DNA from: Eutypa lata
Lineage: Eukaryota; Ascomycota; Sordariomycetes; Xylariales; Diatrypaceae
DNA: 64,000 nucleotides
Assembly: GCA_022661535.1 (NCBI GenBank)
Contig: JAKULF010000010.1
Location: 2,046,001-2,110,000 of the forward strand
Direction of reading: 5' to 3'
A program made the position numbers and the translations under genes. Shown in pieces: positions 1 through 11,000 of this stretch (position 1 is its first letter; each line of letters opens with the position of its first letter). The notes beneath the pieces were generated by a model that searched no databases, was not told the origin of the DNA, and saw nothing but the letters and a program-made list of their open reading frames with translations.

Positions 1-372
1 GGTCATGTAGCATTCCTAGGTATGCAATAGGCGCAATATCCTGCCAATTTGATTGGAGTAGGCCCCAAAAAGGTACCTAGTTACATAGATACCTGACCTG
101 TATTTTCGTACCTCATTGTAACATTGTGACTGGTATATTCGTACAAGCTTTTTATGCAACAAACCCGATAGTTTCTGATATTGCGATTTCCCTTCGCTTT
201 TTGTTGTTACCTGCTCTCCCCACAAGCATTCGTACCATGGTAAAATCAACAGCCGGTGATCCCCTTCATTACAGTCACAAATCAGCCTCTGATTTACGAT
301 TACCGGTCGTAGAGGCCGCCCGAAATATTTCTTACGCTGTTTAGCATCAGTTAGCAAGTCCCTAGAGCGACA
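1..372. other. Upstream region of the MFS gene, no gene seen
   Basis: This is AT-rich flanking sequence ahead of the MFS transporter start. Open frames exist on both strands, but none shows a recognisable domain or a codon pattern like the neighbouring genes. It presumably holds the transporter promoter. No motif here is strong enough to name. Confidence 0.5.
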
Positions 373-2371
373 ATGGGGGAGCTGACGGACGAACACAAAG
401 ATAGGGAGACTGAGGAAGTGATTGTCGAGCAGAGCGCCGATTTTGAATACATCATCGGATGGAGGCTACATCTGATCACGGCAGGGTGAGAGAGTTCCAC
501 GCACCGATGCTCTAAAGTATACGTTAGTTAGGCTTCGATATCTAATCTGTTGAAACAACAACAGGCTTGCTCTCAGTCTGTTTTTGGTCAACTTCGAGAT
601 CACCATCGTCAGCACGGCCCTGGTGTCCATTTCCAACGACTTACACGACTTTGGTAGAAATGGCTGGGTGGTCACCGGCTACCTGCTCACCTACACTAGT
701 AAAAAATCAGCCCCAGTATTTTGATCGTTCCTTGTCTCCTGCTAATTTCACTTATAGGTGGACTGATCATCTGGTCCAAATTGAGCGACTTGCTGGGTCG
801 TAAATGGACTTGCATTGCGTCCCTCTCCATCTTCATAGCCTTCTCTGGGGCTTGTGGTGGCTCACAGACCATGGTCCAACTGTATGTAGGATCATCCCTT
901 CTGAATGTGATATGTTCACGGTGCGCTCTGACGCATTTTCTTTTTAAGGATTGTGTTCCGTATATTTCAGGGAGTTGGCGCATCTGGCATCTATGCGCTC
1001 ACGACAGTTATATTTTATGAGCTTGTACCACCTCCCAGATACCCGCAATATACGTCTCTTATCATGATTATATTCGCGGTATCGTTGGTCTTAGGCCCGA
1101 TCTTTGGAGGGCTCATCAGTGAACGGTCAACGTGGAGATGGGTATTCTTGCTCAAGTAAGTCGTATTACACCAATATCATGGAATATCGCCGCCATTTAC
1201 TGATAGCCTAGTAGTGTCCCTGCAGGTGTTGTTTCAGCAGCTATTCTCATTTTCATCATTCCAAACAATTTCCCGTATCAGGGTCGTAGCTCGCGCGTCC
1301 GGAGACTAAGCCTGGGAGCCATTGATTTTGCAGGGGCCTTGTTGATGCTTGCAGCAACTGCGCTACTCATCACGGGTCTTGAAGAGGCCGCTTCACTCTT
1401 AGATTGGAAGTCACCTAAGACACTTGGTCCTCTTTGTGCGTCGGTCGTCGCCTGGATCTTGTTCTTCATAAGTCAATGGTGGGCGAGTCGCGAATCAAAT
1501 ATCATCGAGCCAGTGTTCCCTTGGCGCCTCCTCCAGAATCGAGCCATAGTGGGGCTCTTCCTGTAGGTTCTATTTTTCTAAAGATCCTAAGTATTGTTCC
1601 AGGGATATTCTAATTCATGGCGATAGAAACTCATTCATGACTGGCGCTGTCAGTATTACTTGCATGATCCAAATTCCCATCCGGTACCAAGCCGCTGGAG
1701 CGCTGAGTCCTCTCCAAGCCGGGATCAGACTGATTCCATTCTCTGTTTCCTCGCCTATTGGCGTCATCGCCGTTGCCGCTCTTTCCAGGAAACGATTTGT
1801 GCCTCCTCTCTATTTAGCCTTCGTTGGTGAGATTCTCCAGATAATTGGTCTTGTCTTCCTATCTCGAAGTCCCCTGGATAATCTCGACTGGGGTGGGTTA
1901 TATGGACTCGAAGTGCTCATTGGTCTTGGGATGGGGTTCTGTATTGGGACTGCTACTTTGATGACGCCTTTCATCGTAGAGAAGAGAGATCTGGGTATGT
2001 TGTATACTTACTGTGGACCCAAAAATATCGATGAAAGATACACTATTAACTGTTATTTTGTAGCCATCGGGACGGGAGCTGTCGTCCAGTTTCGTTTTCT
2101 TGGGAGTACAGTGGTTCTTTCAATTATCACTGCAGTAGGAAACAACTGGGTGAAACAGATTCTCTCGGCATACTTGACTGGTACAGAACTCTTGATGATC
2201 TTTAGATCAACCGAGACTATCACTACGCTTCCGAGCAGCGTTGAGCCTACGGTGAGAAGGACTTTCGCTGGGAGCTTCAATCTTCAGATGGAAATTGTGC
2301 TCGGGTTTGCAGTGGTTGCTGTGTTTACTTCGTTCATGATGTGGCAGAAACCGCAGGTCAGGGTTCCGTAA
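373..2371 (+). CDS. MFS drug/toxin exporter, DHA2-type (14 TM)
   Basis: Seven exons can be joined with good splice sites: 373-485, 565-698, 758-881, 949-1155, 1212-1562, 1627-1994 and 2064-2371, giving 534 codons. The ATG at 373 opens an acidic cytosolic leader that runs into the first membrane helix. The segment after helix 1 contains the VNFEITIVSTALVSISNDL pattern typical of fungal DHA2 exporters, then the loop motif A (KLSDLLGRK) after helix 2. Later hydrophobic segments continue to a C-terminal helix. Fungal members of this family export mycotoxins, antifungals or cluster products by proton antiport across the plasma membrane. It is convergent with the thioesterase-like hydrolase and lies 2.7 kb from the HR-PKS, so the likely job is efflux of the polyketide. 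Substrate cannot be read from sequence. The exon 2/3 junction (A|GT, encoding Ser) is the least conventional splice. Confidence 0.88.
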
Positions 2372-2939
2372 GTTTAGCTGCTTGTTAGTAGGATCACTTG
2401 TGGCATGTCCGGTGACGAAGTTGAGTACGTTGTACCTCGTGGATTCTTTATTATCCTTTTGATAAATGCACTAGCTTAGTTGTATCTTATTCTGTTACTA
2501 CGAAATTCATGTAAACTTTAACTTATTTGTCAGTATAGAATGTATTAGTATGGGGGCCTAAGTGACAGATTACTTACGACTACGTACTTTTATATATAAA
2601 TCGGCTCGGGATGGCCACTTACACACCTAGACATCTAAGGAATAACAATATGTGATAAGCACCACAAGCCAAGCAGAGGTTAACGAAATTTTGAATAAAA
2701 AGATTTCTGATACAACAACCATTCATTTTACTTGCATCACACGTCTTTATATGACACGAAAGCATTTTTATAATAATTCTTGCCTAATTAAGTGCTGGCT
2801 ATGAAATAATGTAATATTTTTGCATGGGTCAACGGGTAAGACACCACTTCAACTCAAATCTTTAATCGCGACCTTCTCACATATAGCATCAAACAATATA
2901 TGCATCTCTTTCCCACTTCCGTTACGATAGTCTGTGACC
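2372..2939. other. Convergent intergenic spacer
   Basis: This is an AT-rich spacer between the 3' ends of the MFS gene and the hydrolase gene. I see only probable 3'-UTR and polyadenylation sequence (AATAAA-like stretches around 2693) and no gene. Confidence 0.5.
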
Positions 2940-3759
2940 CTATTGTTTGTATGTGGCCATGGACACCACCCTCCGAATCACCCGAACAATGTTTTTAACA
3001 TCATTGTTCATGCGGGACCCTGGAATTTCATGCCCGCCACTATGTACATAAACCTCCTTCGTATCAGATGCGCACAGACTACTTATAGTCACCGCATCAG
3101 TCAAGGTGTCATTACAGCCCCAGATATGCGCAGTGGGGATATTGATTATCTCGCCGTCGACGGACGGATCCAAGGTTCGGACAGTAGTTTGCCGCAGCAG
3201 CTCGGGCTCCAAGGCGGCTACTGGCGCAAACAGAATAGCGCACTTGAACGTAGGGCTCAGATTCTCCGCGACCGCGTTGCGCTTCATGGCCTGCGCAATG
3301 TATGAAACCACCAGCGAAGCGCCCTGGGAGAAGGCCAGGACGGCGTCGAAGGGACCCTCTGCGTCCAGGTAGGACTTCAGGTTGTCGAGGGCTGCGACGC
3401 AGCTGGGTATGTCCTTGAAGTCCGCGTAGGCGAAGAACTCGTCCACCGGCGAGAACACTTCGCGAAGATCCGGGTCCATTTCAGCAGGTAAGGTTCCTTC
3501 GACGAACTCATATACATGGTGGTCCCCCAGCTCGTAGCGGAGGGCGGCTATAAGATGACGATAACAACAACAAAGTAAGCATTTGCAAAGGGAGTTGACG
3601 TGGTCTCGAGAATCTTGTCCCAAAACTCACCAGTCTGTGTCTCGAAGACCTTGATCGAAGCCCGTTACGTTAGTACCTATTACTTAGATATAAATGGCCT
3701 CGGAGTTGGGAGCTTACCTTTGAGTTGCTGCCCAGTCCATGAAGGCATAGGAAGCGCAT
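2940..3759 (-). CDS. FSH1/LovG-type serine hydrolase (polyketide thioesterase candidate)
   Basis: Three exons on the minus strand, 3718-3759, 3631-3649 (a 19-nt micro-exon) and 2940-3547, join to 222 codons. The N-terminus MRFLCLHGLGSNSKVFETQT is the classic opening of FSH1 family serine hydrolases, with the oxyanion-loop HG. The alpha/beta-hydrolase triad is visible: Ser94 in FSQGAS, Asp167 in GCNDTL and His193 in SGGHEIP. Length matches the family (about 220-280 aa). In characterised fungal clusters this family includes LovG, which hydrolyses the finished chain from the HR-PKS LovB. Its position divergent from the HR-PKS and the lack of a release domain in that enzyme suggest the same role here, which is inference. 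The reading starting further downstream in intron 2 would lose the oxyanion region, so the 3759 start is preferred. It is probably cytosolic, since no signal peptide is seen. Confidence 0.9.
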
Positions 3760-4029
3760 TGTGAAGTCGACACTCTTTATTCGTTATGCTGTTGATGTGA
3801 ACTGGATCACTGGATCATCAAGCGGTTACATATTTACGAAGGGGATGAACAAGCGAGTTCCCCCCCCATAGTCTCATAATACATAACCTTAACACTATAT
3901 GCAACTAGCCAGTTGGATAGAAGGACATCGCATACAGTATATGGAGGTCACCTTGCAGCAAGCAATTCTCGTTGCGTCGTATTACAATAAACTAGAGGGG
4001 GGTGAGGGGCTAAATTAGTAGTGGAGTAT

Positions 4030-4250
4030 CGATTTAATGCAACAGTGTGTGTAGTATTCAATTCCAATCAAAGGAGCAAAACGCGAGAGGTAATATAGAC
4101 ATTTCAGTAAAGGATAGCTTATAGCCGACGTAGTAGTGCAATGCCGATTTAATGCAGGCAGTATATGTAGTATTCAATTGTGATCAAAGCAGCAAGGCAC
4201 GAGCGGTAGATCATATATTTCAGTATAGAACAGCTTACGGCTAAGGTAGT
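4030..4250. repeat. Degenerate tandem duplication, period about 116 bp
   Basis: Two diverged copies follow one another. Shared landmarks in the same order are CGATTTAATGC (4030 and 4145), TAGTATTCAATT (4052 and 4168), ATCAAA, then ATTTCAGTA and a TAGCTTA/CAGCTTA block. Divergence between the copies is roughly a quarter of positions by eye, so the duplication is old. Confidence 0.65.
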
Positions 4251-4452
4251 GTGGCCGTGATACTCATATTACACGGTATTCGAAAACGTGATGGGCATAG
4301 CTAGGCATTATGTAGTGAGGCTACACACGACAGGCTAGACGGGGCCGTATTTTCAATGGGCCAATGCATAACTATGCAACATCGGGCAGACTCCTAGGCT
4401 TAGGCACATGTCAGCCGGCATATTCACTCGGTCCTTTCCTCATTGCGTTTCC

Positions 4453-4468
4453 CCCTGCAGCTGCAGGG
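4453..4468. promoter_or_regulatory. 16-bp perfect palindrome CCCTGCAGCTGCAGGG
   Basis: This sequence equals its own reverse complement over all 16 bases. It sits 626 bp upstream of the PKS ATG and 694 bp upstream of the hydrolase ATG, close to the midpoint of the shared promoter. A dimeric transcription factor site is plausible but unproven. Confidence 0.45.
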
Positions 4469-5078
4469 TAGCGTTCTTCCAACACGGGAGCTTACTACGC
4501 ATACTTGGAGCAGAACGCCGCGCATTTCAGCGTGGGGTAATGGCTACAAGTCGGTACATTCATTTACAAGAGTAGCCAACCTGCCAGGCTGATGATGTCA
4601 ACGTTACCTTCAGTGCTTTTCTATCTGTCCTCGCACAATGATTCTTCAACCAGTTAGATTCCGCGTTTGGCTAGTGAATTCCAAGAAAACACTTTAGTCG
4701 AGGTCCGTGATTCGTCAATTAAATGATGGCAACATAACAAGCTTCAATCCGTCTAGGACTTAAAAGAATAACTGAAAACATTGGGAGTTAATTGTTAGTA
4801 TTTTCAGAGGAAGCAATACAATATAAAAGAAATATGGAAAATAGGAACATGGGGATCACAGCGTCATAAATATAATTTAATATTTAATAAACATACAAAT
4901 GGTGCTAGCTCTGTTCGGACCCCCTTGACTGGTAATCATTAAAAAGGGGCTGATGCTTTAGTCACGGCACTGACAATTATAGTGTATACATATAAAGCCT
5001 TACCTTCAACCTTCTATCTTAACTGTGTTTCTTGTTCTTTTTTTGGTGCGGTTCATTGCATGCTCTTAGTGATTCTAG

Positions 5079-8000
5079 ATGGCGTCTAACTCATCAACTT
5101 CTTCATGGAGCAGCCTCGGGGTTGTGCCGAACGGCCACACTCCGAGTTCGACCGGTCACTCCAGGGATTTCCCCGTCGCTGTTGTTGGGCTCGCCTTTCA
5201 ATTCCCAGGGGCAGATACTGTTGAGTCATTCTGTGATCTTATCATATCAGGCAAATCGACCGTGTCTGAATTTCCTCCAACAAGACTATGCAGCTCCAAA
5301 TTCCACGGAGTCGATGACGGTCGAAAGGGAACTGTAGGTGAAGCTTTCCTTAGAGATGGCGTATTCGTTGAAACTTAGGGACCTGGGGCTTCGGGCAAGG
5401 TATTGTGCTAACAGGATTGCAAAATAGATTCGCACGAAGAAAGCCTGCTTCTTGGAAAGAGATATTGCTACCTTCGACACCAAATTCTTCGGAATGACTC
5501 CAGAAGAAGCAGGGGGCACAGATCCGCAGCAGCGTATTCTTCTAGAAACTACGTACCGAGCTCTTGAAAATGGTACGCCAATCCCAATAGACCTGTTATT
5601 ATCTACCCTCTAGTCCGCCCCTTTACTAGGAGATTGCGCTGCTGACTTGCCTAGCTGGAATCCCCATGGAACAGATTAGTGGTTCGGACACCTCTGTGCA
5701 CACGGGCTACTTTACGGCAGATTACATGCTGGCTTCCGGGAAAGACCCCGAGAATGGTCCTAAATATTCGTCGACTGGCATGGCGGGAAGCATGTTGTCT
5801 AATAGAATCAGCACTTTTTTCAACTTGACCGGTCCAAGTGTTTCCATTGACACAGCCTGTTCGAGTAGTCTAGTGGCACTGGATTTGGCGTGCAAATCTC
5901 TGAGTCAGGGCGACTCTTCAATGGTAATTTGAACATTGTTCCTTACAAAATGTATAAAGTAATATCCAGCTACTGACACATAACCAGGGAATTGTCGCTG
6001 GCTGCAATTTGCTCCTTACGGTAGACTATTTTATAAGCCTATCTAGTCTCGGTTTCCTGTCCCCAGATGGGATATGTCACAGCTTCGACGACCGTGCCAA
6101 TGGATATGGCCGGGGCGAGGGATTTGGTGTCCTAATCGTGAAGCCTCTTCATGCTGCGATCCAGGATGGTGACACAATCAGGGCTGTCATTAGAGCAACA
6201 CGATCGAATCAGAACGGCCGCACAAATCTCGCACAGCCAAGCAAAGAAATGCAGATGCAATTGATTGACGACGTATACAGGAATGCACAACTCGATATGT
6301 CTCTTACAAACTACTTCGAAGCCCACGGGACGGGGACCGCCATTGGGGATCCTTTGGAGGCGATGGCGATCGGGAATACGTTCGGACCTAAGAGGCCTAC
6401 TGATCATCCCTTGCTCATGTAAGCTATACCCAGTGTCAACCCTAACTACGCGTCTTAATTCGCCTCTCTGACAAATTTCAAAAGAGGCGCTCTGAAGGCA
6501 AATATCGGACATCTCGAGGGTGCGGCCGGCATCGCGAGCGTTATCAAAACCATATTGATTCTAGAAAGGGGGATCATACCTCCAATTGCCGACTTCAATG
6601 AACTGAACAGAAACATCGATTCTGATTTCCTGAAATTAAAGGTATTGTTTGTTTCTTGTTTTCTAGCACGTAGCTATCTGTGGCCTTGGAGCACGTTGTA
6701 ACAAACCTCGTAACTAGTTTCCGAGAACACCCCAGCCATGGCCCCGTCCCGGCCTCCGACGTGCTTCTGTCAACGGCTTTGGATTTGGCGGCACTAACTC
6801 CCACGTGATACTCGATGATGCTTTTCACTACCTCGAAGAACACGGCCTAGTCGGCAAGCATAGTACCATCCGTGGGTCTCTGGAGCAATACCCATCGCTT
6901 AATGGACAACCGCCAAAACCCCAAGTGGAGTCTTACGGCATGCCCAGTCCGATTATTCAGGGTGACTCTTGCGATGTACCTAAGCTTCTCGTATGGTCTG
7001 CTAATGACCAGGATACAACGGCCAGAGTAATCGATACTTACCAAAAGTATCTCCAGCAAGGAGATCATGCGAGTGGCAGAAGTGTGCATCTCGACTCTCT
7101 AGCTCATACTCTCGCTTCGAGGCGCAGTCTCCATGCTTGGAGAGTATTTGAGGTTTCGTCATCCATACCTCAGCTTGCTGAACAGCTCCGGGTCCCGAGG
7201 TTCCCTGTCCAGGCAAAATCTAATCCCAAAGCCGGTTTTATCTTCACCGGGCAGGGCGCACAGTGGCATGGAATGGGAAAAGAACTACTCGTCTTTGATG
7301 TGTTTCGGAACAGCATTCTAGAAGCGGGGAACTTCATCCAAAGCATAGGATGCCCTTGGAACGCTATTGGTAAGTGATCGTTGACCTTTTGTCTTGAAGT
7401 TCTTGAGACTTACCGAGTCAGATATGTTTTCCGGAGAAGAGGCTGGCCAGAGAATCAACGACCCTCAATTTGCACAGCCACTTTGTACGATTCTTCAAGT
7501 CGCCCTCGTAGAACTTCTCCATTCCTTCAACATTTACCCTGCATCCATAATTGGGCATTCCAGTGGCGAAATTGCTGCCGCATACACCTTTGGGGCCATC
7601 TGCCGGGAATCCGCCTGGAAACTCGCATACTTCCGTGGGATGCTATCGAGTCATCTATCCAAGTCCTCTAAAACAGAGCACCGGGGTGCAATGATGGCGG
7701 TCGGAGCATCAGAGCTCTCGCTGCAACCTCATATCAAAAACATCCTTGCGGGTGCTCAGGATGGAGTGTTATCTGTAGCTTGCATCAACAGCCCCCTAAG
7801 CACTACCATCTCTGGTGATGAAACGCTTGTCCAAGATCTGCAGACAATACTACAAGCTGACGGCATATTCACACGTTTTCTCAAAGTTCCAGTCGCCTAT
7901 CACAGCCCACACATGCTTAGCATCGCAACCGATTATAAGAACTTGATTGGAACACTCAACCCTGGAAGCCCCCCGCCCGGCAACGGGAATATGATATCAT

Positions 8001-11000
8001 CAGTAACAGGTGACAATATTACTCGCACTGAGCTGCAAAGGAGTGACTATTGGGTCCAAAATATGGTCTCTGCGGTTCAGTTCTCGGCTGCAATGGGACG
8101 GCTTTGTCGCAACTCGGTAAAGGAGGCTAGAAAGAAACTGGACCTCAGTCATCGCAATCTTACTTCTGTCTCTCATATAGTGGAGATCGGTCCTCACCCG
8201 GCACTACAAGGGCCAATCCACGACATTATAAAAGCTGAAGGATTGTCAAGAAATGATCTATCATGTAGTCCTACTCTGGTTCGGTCCCAGGAGGCCGTAA
8301 AGACGCTCTTCGAGACTATAGGCAAGCTTCATTGCTCTGGGTTCAACGTTAACCTGGAACTTGTGAACAACCCCTCCGGAACACCGAACTCATTGTGTCA
8401 AGTAATTACAACGCTACCAGAGTACCCCTTTGATCACTCGCAATCATATTGGGATGAGCCAAGGATCAGCAGGAGCATGCGACTGCCATCTCATCCGTAC
8501 AGCGAGTTCATAGGAACCCCAGTTGCTGATTGGAACCCACTTGAGCCGCGGTGGCGTAATACGCTCAAGACATCTACGATTGGTTGGCTAGAGGATCACA
8601 AGGTATGTAAACGCTTACATGTGAATTCACAGTCACCTTCTAACGGCCTAGATCAATGGCGAGATACTCTTTCCAGCCGCGGGGATGCTGGTGTCGGCCA
8701 TCGAGGCCGTCACCCAAGTATCAACCGACGAAAACATCGTAGCATACGAAATCAAAGACATGGAGATTCTTTCAGCGCTAGCCATTCCACGGGATGACGT
8801 AGGCGTCGAAGTGCAGTTCTGCCTCAAGCTCTCCCAGGATTCGACCAACAAGACGAATTCATGGGCGGCATTCTCGCTGTTCGCTTATCGCAGCAACGAC
8901 AGTTCTGTGGAAGTCTGCCGAGGCTCCATCAAGACAATCCTTTCCGCACCGGGCCATGCCGAGCTCAACCCGGAGGGTGAGCACCAAGCCAGCTACGTGC
9001 GCGACTTGATGTCTTCAGCCAGGGCTTCCTTTACCTCCAGGATAGAGGCCAAGCAGCTCTACACTCGATTTGCCGAAAACGGGTACCTGTACGGTCCTTG
9101 GTTCCAGCAAATCGACAGCGCCGAAGGGGATAACCGCGGCCGGGCGATTGGGCATGTTTCTACGATGGGACTTCCGGCCCAGTCCGACCGAGGGGTCCCT
9201 TCGGTCATCCACCCTTCGACACTGGACTCCATGCTGCAATTGATCCTACCTGCGGCCGCCCGGGCCGACGACTCCAAGAAGCCCGTGACGTGGGTTCCCA
9301 CGTACATCTCGAAACTGTGGATCTCGGCATCCAGTTTTGAGAAGCGGCAGGCGGAGGTGTACGTATCGACGGAATTGCATGGTGCACGATTGTGCGTTTC
9401 GCGCATCTATGCCATGGACAATACTGGAAACGATCGACTGATCCAAGCAGAGGGTATTGAATCCAGTGTTATCTCGGTTGGCCTGGATTATCAGGGATCG
9501 GATGTCGCCGAATCGCGTGTCAAACGCCTATGCTGGGATTTAGTTCATAAGCCTGACATCACCTTGTTGGATGTCGAGCAAACAGATCAATACCTTCGTA
9601 AGGCACCCTTTAAAAAGTCAAACCCCACCGAATTTTTCCGAGTAGTGAGACTGTACATCCTCGTGTCCATATCTAGGGCAGCGGATGCGGTCCCAGAGAC
9701 AGTTGTTCCACTAGAGCCACCCTACCTTCGCGAGCATTACGCTTGGATTCAAAGAGCAGTTGCCTCAGCCAAGAAACAACCGCCGTTAGGGGTACCTCTA
9801 GAATGGCCTATATATAAGGAGGAGTCGAAATATGCTGCACTATGCAGTCATCTCGAGACGACCGACAAGCTTGGAGCTATATACGTCCAGCTTGGCAACC
9901 GTATCGTCGACGTTCTCAGGGGGGACACGGATGCCCTTGCGTCTATGGAGAGAGAGAACGTGTTCAGGGATTACTATGAGATGCTACTCAAAGACAGTAA
10001 ATTTTTGCCCCCTCTCGACCGATATCTGGATGCCATGGCTCACAAGAACCCGGCGATGAATATCCTGGAAGTAGGGGCTGGGACTGGAGCAGCTACCAGA
10101 CACATCCTGAACACTCTAGTAAAGTCGACCTTAAACGGACCTTTCTGCCGCTTCTCGAAATACGACTTCACCGATATTTCTCAGTCGTTCCTTGACGCAG
10201 CCTCTGGGGATCTAAAGGACATGCCTAAGATGAACTTCCACTTATTTGATGTCGAAGCTGACCCCATTGACCAAGGATTTGAAGAGTACTCTTATGATGT
10301 AGTGATATGCGTGAATGTAGGTGGAGCCTTGCACCGAATTAGACTTTGGTATTCGTAGAGCTAATCAGCCATGCAGGTGCTTCATGCTACAAAGTCTACG
10401 TATCACTCACTAGAGAACATGCGGAGGCTCCTACGAGAGTAAGCCTGAAAGTTCCAAGTTACGAAGCCCTACATTACTAATTAGATTGATATCGCAGTGA
10501 CGGGAAACTTATCCTTGTCGACACCACAGATCCAACGTCTTTGATAGCTCATTCTATCTTTAGATACTTACCCGAATTGGGGCATAGTAAGTGTTACACT
10601 GGCTAAGCTCCCAAAAACAAACCAAAGTACTAAAAAAAGGGTAGGCAATAAACCTTGGAGTGGAGAAGACACTTGCTCTTCCCATGATCAGTGGGATGGA
10701 GAGCTCAAGGCAAGCGGCTTCACGGGAGCTGATTTAGTATTCAACGATCATGAATGCGAAGAGAACCAATCCACAGCTCTGTTCATCTCGTCCCCGGCAA
10801 AGATAACCAGCTCGCGGGACGAGTATGCCACCATGAAAGGCAAAGAGATAGTAGTCATTACAGGCTGGGAAAAAACACTGAAGTGTTCATTAACAGAAAC
10901 AGCTTTTTCCACACTAACGCGAATGGGATGTCCGGAGCCGAGACATAGTGACTTCCATGAGGCCACTGAGCTAGAAGAGATTGGAAATAAGATCGTTCTG

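Larger units (their letters stand above)
3760..5078. promoter_or_regulatory. Divergent promoter between the FSH1-type hydrolase and the HR-PKS
   Basis: A 1.3-kb gene-free interval separates two divergent cluster genes, so it must hold both promoters. It contains a 16-bp perfect palindrome near its middle, an imperfect tandem duplication of about 116 bp, and a TATA-like CATATAAAG at about 4988 some 85 bp before the PKS start codon. No coding potential was recognised. Confidence 0.7.

Noticed and set aside
16..396. 126-codon open frame on the minus strand ahead of the MFS gene
   Set aside because: It has no domain, contains low-probability fungal composition, and overlaps the start of a well-supported gene on the other strand.
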